NCBI GenBank assembly: GCA_964393895.1
Contig: CAYMWP010000177.1
Span: 1-8,104 of the forward strand
Origin: B4-G1 sp964393895
GTDB lineage: Bacteria; Chloroflexota; Anaerolineae; B4-G1
Length of the DNA: 8,104 bases
Reading direction: 5' to 3'
Shown here: positions 5,879 through 8,104 of the stretch, piece by piece
How the letters are laid out: each line of letters opens with the position of its first letter
Position numbering within the stretch: the stretch's first letter is position 1
Notes under the pieces: model-generated
What the model was told of the DNA's origin: nothing
Seen by the model: the letters and a program-made list of their open reading frames with translations, nothing else
The model's database searches: none
Made by a program: the position numbers and the translations under genes

Positions 5879-6093
5879 CACTGCCTTCCTTTTCTACGCC
5901 TTTGCAACCGCTTGGAGATCACAGTATACACCACAACAGCACCTCTATCAACGTCTTTGTGATACACTACCCTAACCTCTCTAGTACCGAACTGCCTGAT
6001 CGCAATCTCTTCGTCTTGTTCCCCCGGCAGTATGTCATCGGGCCAGGTTAGCGTCTCCTCTACCTGCTCAGGCGTGACCTTACGCTGGGCCAT
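5878..6093 (-). CDS. DUF4258 domain protein, 5' end uncertain
   Basis: The core matches small DUF4258 proteins: R-M-A-Q-R-K-V-T-P-E-Q-V-E-E-T-L, then E-I-A-I-R-Q-F-G-T-R-E-V-R-V-V-Y-H-K, then V-V-Y-T-V-I-S-K-R. The family has a RelE/BrnT-like look and is a candidate toxin, possibly neutralised by the adjacent DUF2283 protein (inference). The given start is the ATG at 6093 (71 residues), but the family usually extends about 10 residues further, through a K-H-A-x-x-R-M motif here seen as K-C-E-K-Q-A-K-K-R-M. No standard start codon precedes that motif except a GTG at 6252. Reading from there translates a dispersed repeat (6119-6244), whose peptide R-S-Q-P-R-T-D-T-V-Y-P-R-V-A-E-W also appears in the second repeat copy at 7737-7840. 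The repeat has probably replaced the original 5' end, so the gene may be impaired or use a non-standard start. Confidence 0.65.
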   Translation of the reverse strand: MAQRKVTPEQVEETLTWPDDILPGEQDEEIAIRQFGTREVRVVYHKDVDRGAVVVYTVISKRLQRRRKGRQ

Positions 6094-6102
6094 CCTCTTC
6101 TT

Positions 6103-6283
6103 AGCCTGTTTTTCGCACTTTATGATAGCAAATGTTCGTAGTAAGCGCGGATGCAGACATCCGTCCGGAACGAAGTAGAGTGCCGTCGGGTGCCACTCCG
6201 CTACGCGCGGATACACGGTATCCGTCCGTGGCTGACTACGAGCCCCGTCCACACGAGAAATCTCAAAGTGCGAAATGTAGGCT
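6103..6283. repeat. Imperfect terminal inverted repeats bracketing dispersed-repeat copy 1
   Basis: AGCCTGTTTTTCGCACTTT (6103-6121) and the reverse complement of 6265-6283 agree at 16 of 19 positions. The core aaagtgcgaaa is perfect for 11 bp. The left arm lies inside the DUF4258 coding sequence. A further perfect 9-bp inverted pair, TGTAGGCTT (6276-6284) and AAGCCTACA (6326-6334), covers the stop codon of the next gene. The arms could be ends of a small inserted element or a transcript-end hairpin. Confidence 0.5.
6119..6244 (-). repeat. Dispersed repeat, copy 1 (inverted relative to copy 2)
   Basis: Read on the minus strand from 6244, this matches the plus strand from 7737. The block from cagccacggacggatacc through the end of tagcggagtggc is essentially identical, and the copies then diverge by short indels. 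Both resume with cttactacga and a shared ttgctatca-like end. Copy 1 holds an extra segment (about 6147-6165) with a second cggacggat-type unit. Confidence 0.8.
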
Positions 6284-6329
6284 TAGCGTGATACGGGTAG
6301 ATGATTTTCACAACCTTACCTCAGCAAGC

Positions 6330-7166
6330 CTACAAGAACCCCTCCAGGAACCCTGCAATCTCACTCTGCCAGAATACCGGCCCATCCACACAGATGAACT
6401 TGGCCCCCATGTTGCAGCGCCCGCACTTGCCGATGCCACAGTGCATGCGGGCCTCCAGAGTGGTCAACATCTGCTCCGGCTCAAAGCCCAGTTTCGCCAG
6501 CGTCAGAAAGACAAAGTGGATCATGATGGGTGGGCCGCAGGTAATGGCGACGGCATCGTCGGACGAGGGGTCCACCTCCTCCAGCAACTTGGTGATCAGG
6601 CCCACGTTGCCGGTCCAATCGTCATCCCCCTGGTCCACCGTCACGTGGAAGTCGGTATCGGGGACAGCGCCCCATTCGTCGAACTCGTCGGTAAAGACGA
6701 GCAGATCGGGGCTGCGGGCGGCCCACAGGATGGTGACGTGACCGTAATCGTCCCGGTTGTCCAGGATGGTCTGAATGACCGGGCGCAGCGGCGCGCCGCC
6801 GATGCCGCCACCGATGATGACGACGTCGCGCCCCTGGACCTCGTCCAGTGGAAACCAGTTGCCCAACGGCCCCCGCACCCCCAGCGGATCGCCCACTTCC
6901 AGCGCGTGCAGGGTGTGAGTGACGTGGCCCAGCGCGCTGACGGCGAACTCCAGTTGCGGTCCGCGGATGGAGGCGATGCCAAAAGGAGCCTCCCCCGCGC
7001 CAAAAGCGGAGACGAAGGCAAATTGACCCGGTCTGTATTCGGCCACGGTCGCCTGGCCCTCCGGCTCTGTCAATTCGATCTGGAACAGCTTGATGCCGGT
7101 GGCTATGTCCCTGATCCCGGCCAGTCGGCCCAGGTACGGGCGCATCGGATTGATGTCTGCTGTCAT
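6330..7166 (-). CDS. FAD/NAD(P)-binding oxidoreductase with [2Fe-2S] cluster (sulfhydrogenase gamma / PyrK-like family)
   Basis: A 278-residue ferredoxin-reductase-type subunit that moves electrons between NAD(P)H and iron-sulfur partners through FAD. The FAD motif R-P-G-Q-F-A-F-V is at 45-52, with G-A-G-E-A-P-F-G-I-A-S next; G-V-R-G-P-L-G-N-W-F-P is at 96-106; the NAD(P) loop G-G-G-I-G-G-A-P-L-R-P is at 119-129; C-G-P-P-I-M is at 210-215; and the C-terminal [2Fe-2S] ligands are C243, C248, C251 and C259 in H-C-G-I-G-K-C-G-R-C...C. Relatives include the gamma subunits of sulfhydrogenases, anaerobic sulfite reductase subunit B and FlxA-like proteins that pair with Hdr. Given hdrA and mvhD nearby, it is a plausible pyridine-nucleotide module of an Hdr complex (inference). 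The ATG at 7166 has GGAGG with 5-nt spacing. It follows mscL by 41 bp. Confidence 0.92.
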   Translation of the reverse strand: MTADINPMRPYLGRLAGIRDIATGIKLFQIELTEPEGQATVAEYRPGQFAFVSAFGAGEAPFGIASIRGPQLEFAVSALGHVTHTLHALEVGDPLGVRGPLGNWFPLDEVQGRDVVIIGGGIGGAPLRPVIQTILDNRDDYGHVTILWAARSPDLLVFTDEFDEWGAVPDTDFHVTVDQGDDDWTGNVGLITKLLEEVDPSSDDAVAITCGPPIMIHFVFLTLAKLGFEPEQMLTTLEARMHCGIGKCGRCNMGAKFICVDGPVFWQSEIAGFLEGFL

Positions 7167-7207
7167 CTTTGCCTCCTACTCTACATCGCGCTCACCCGGC
7201 CGCCGGA

Positions 7208-7660
7208 TTAGACCTCCCCCAATTCGGAGGTACAATGCGCACAGCGGGTGGCCTTGATCGGGATAGTGGACAGGCAATATGGGCACTCCTTCGTCGTCGG
7301 CTCTGCCGGCGCTTCCTCCTCCCTTTGCAGCCGGTTGATGCCGCGAATGAGCAGGAACATTACGAAAGCGACGATCAAAAAGCTGACGACGTTGTTGATG
7401 AACGCGCCATAGTTGACCGTCACCGCGCCGGCCGCCTGCGCGTCGGCCAGCGAAGCGTATGGCCCGGCCGGAGAGCCCGCCTTGAGCAGGGCGAAAAAGT
7501 TGGCAAAGTCCACACCGCCCAGCGCCAAGCCGATGGGCGGCATGATGACGTCGTCCACCAATGACTTGACGATGGTGCCAAAAGCCGCGCCGATGATGAT
7601 GCCCACCGCCATATCAATCACGTTGCCACGCAGGGCAAACTCTTTGAATTCCTTCAACAC
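7208..7660 (-). CDS. mscL: Large-conductance mechanosensitive channel MscL with C-terminal zinc ribbon
   Basis: MscL opens under membrane tension to release solutes during hypo-osmotic shock. The N-terminal helix L-K-E-F-K-E-F-A-L-R-G-N-V-I-D-M-A-V-G and pore-lining TM1 (about 13-45, G-I-I-I-G-A-A-F-G) are typical, as is TM2 (about 86-108, ending F-L-L-I-R-G-I-N-R-L). In place of the usual cytoplasmic helix bundle there is a charged linker and a zinc-ribbon-like tail with C126, C129, C140 and C143 (C-P-Y-C and C-A-H-C), giving 150 residues. The start is GTG at 7660, with AAGGAGG 6 nt upstream. The following TTG is a weaker choice. Same strand as the oxidoreductase, 41 bp ahead of it, so the two may share a transcript, though no functional link is evident. 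Confidence 0.95.
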   Translation of the reverse strand: MLKEFKEFALRGNVIDMAVGIIIGAAFGTIVKSLVDDVIMPPIGLALGGVDFANFFALLKAGSPAGPYASLADAQAAGAVTVNYGAFINNVVSFLIVAFVMFLLIRGINRLQREEEAPAEPTTKECPYCLSTIPIKATRCAHCTSELGEV

Positions 7661-7736
7661 GTTCCGCCTCCTTTGTTTAATGCGTTCAGGTCTGTTATTC
7701 TTGAACCACCAAGGACACTGAGCCTACTGTGGCCAG

Positions 7737-7840
7737 GGTTCGTAGCCAGCCACGGACGGATACCGTGTATCCGCGCGTAGCGGAGTGGCGTCGGCACTCC
7801 ACTTCATTCCGTGCCTTACTACGAGCTTTGCTATCACAAG
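7737..7840 (+). repeat. Dispersed repeat, copy 2
   Basis: Plus-strand copy of the sequence found inverted at 6119-6244. The shared core runs from ggttcgtagccagcc to about agcggagtggc and is nearly identical between copies. It is followed by gtcggcactccacttcattccg and cttactacgag. The pair brackets the FAD/NAD(P) oxidoreductase and mscL genes in inverted orientation, about 1.5 kb apart. Confidence 0.8.
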
Positions 7841-7915
7841 GTAATGACGTTTTTACCAGTCCTCGGCCAGCAACCTTTCAGGCGATCACCCGGAACCGAG
7901 AATCGCCTCTGGAAC

Positions 7916-8030
7916 TGTCATTGCGAGAGAAGCGAAGCAATCTCCCGCCCTCAATTGCCACGAAACAGAGGATTGCTTCGTCGCGGAGTCTACCCTGAGC
8001 CAGCCTGCCGAAGGTCTCCTCGCAATGACA
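7916..8030. repeat. 115-bp inverted-repeat element (tgtcattgcgag ends)
   Basis: Perfect 12-bp terminal inverted repeats (7916-7927 and 8019-8030) enclose a second perfect 10-bp pair, cgaagcaatc (7933-7942) and gattgcttcg (7971-7980). Repeats with tgtcattgcgag ends and an internal gcgaagcaatc are familiar, as I recall, from many bacterial genomes as non-coding palindromic elements. The segment near 7992-8015 (ccctgagcc...gccgaagg) resembles another common repeat nested inside. Confidence 0.75.
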
Positions 8031-8104
8031 TCCCCGAACGTTTACCGCGGCTGTATTTGTTTACCGGGTAAAGCGCGCCGGCAGACATCTATGGTGCCCG
8101 GGGT

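Larger units (their letters stand above)
7661..8104. other. Gene-free right end made of repeats
   Basis: I see no credible gene. A short frame at 7729-7998 only translates the repeats. In order: a fragment of accaccaaggacac type (about 7704-7719), dispersed-repeat copy 2 (7737-7840), an inverted-repeat element (7916-8030) and a TTTACC-G-GGTAAA quasi-palindrome near 8059-8072. No clear mscL promoter was found by eye. Confidence 0.7.

Noticed and set aside
6132..7211. Plus-strand open frame of 359 codons
   Set aside because: It is antisense to the FAD/NAD(P) oxidoreductase, which has full motif support. The length reflects high GC.
7729..7998. Plus-strand frame of 89 codons
   Set aside because: It is made of dispersed-repeat copy 2 and part of the next inverted-repeat element.
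1..8104. CRISPR array, tRNA-Sec or other RNA gene
   Set aside because: No regularly spaced direct repeats and no tRNA-like cloverleaf were seen on either strand; a tRNA-Sec would have helped the hdrA case but is not here.

Overview
The window looks like a piece of an anaerobic, GC-rich bacterial genome, most likely from Chloroflexota (Anaerolineae-like). That guess rests on the gene set (HdrA/MvhD electron-transfer genes, an MscL with a zinc ribbon, a NarL-type sensor-kinase remnant) and on the dense palindromic and dispersed repeats between genes. No marker gene fixes the taxon.

Layout, left to right. Positions 1-311 are palindromic repeats, the last of which abuts a doubly broken sensor-kinase gene (310-626, minus). 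Next comes a minus-strand operon read from right to left: hdrA (3956 to 1977), mvhD (1965 to 1540) and mobA (1547 to 864, overlapping the mvhD stop). A plus-strand type II toxin-antitoxin pair (4054-4700) with its own strong promoter faces away from hdrA. Further right, on the minus strand, are an ArsA/Get3-like ATPase (5648 to 4725), a DUF4258/DUF2283 pair directly upstream of it, an FAD/NAD(P)-binding iron-sulfur oxidoreductase (7166 to 6330) and mscL (7660 to 7208). The right end (7661-8104) is repeats.

The main result is that hdrA is a selenoprotein gene. A simple translation breaks it into two proteins at an in-frame TGA (3380-3378), but both halves lie in one frame with only five codons between the TGA and the next ATG. 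The TGA sits where the family normally has the second Cys of the motif D-C-S-A-C. A 7-bp perfect hairpin with a GGUC loop begins 21 nt after the TGA, as expected for a bacterial SECIS. The full protein is 659 residues with Sec at 193. No selenocysteine machinery is in the window.

Functionally, HdrA (FAD plus several [4Fe-4S] clusters), MvhD ([2Fe-2S] adaptor) and the FAD/NAD(P) oxidoreductase are the parts expected of an Hdr-type electron-transfer or bifurcating complex linked to a pyridine nucleotide. HdrB and HdrC are absent here. MobA supplies bis-MGD cofactor for a molybdo- or tungsto-enzyme encoded elsewhere, formate dehydrogenase being one plausible partner. The two toxin-antitoxin-like modules and an inverted pair of ~100-bp repeats appear to have broken up a once more compact gene neighbourhood.
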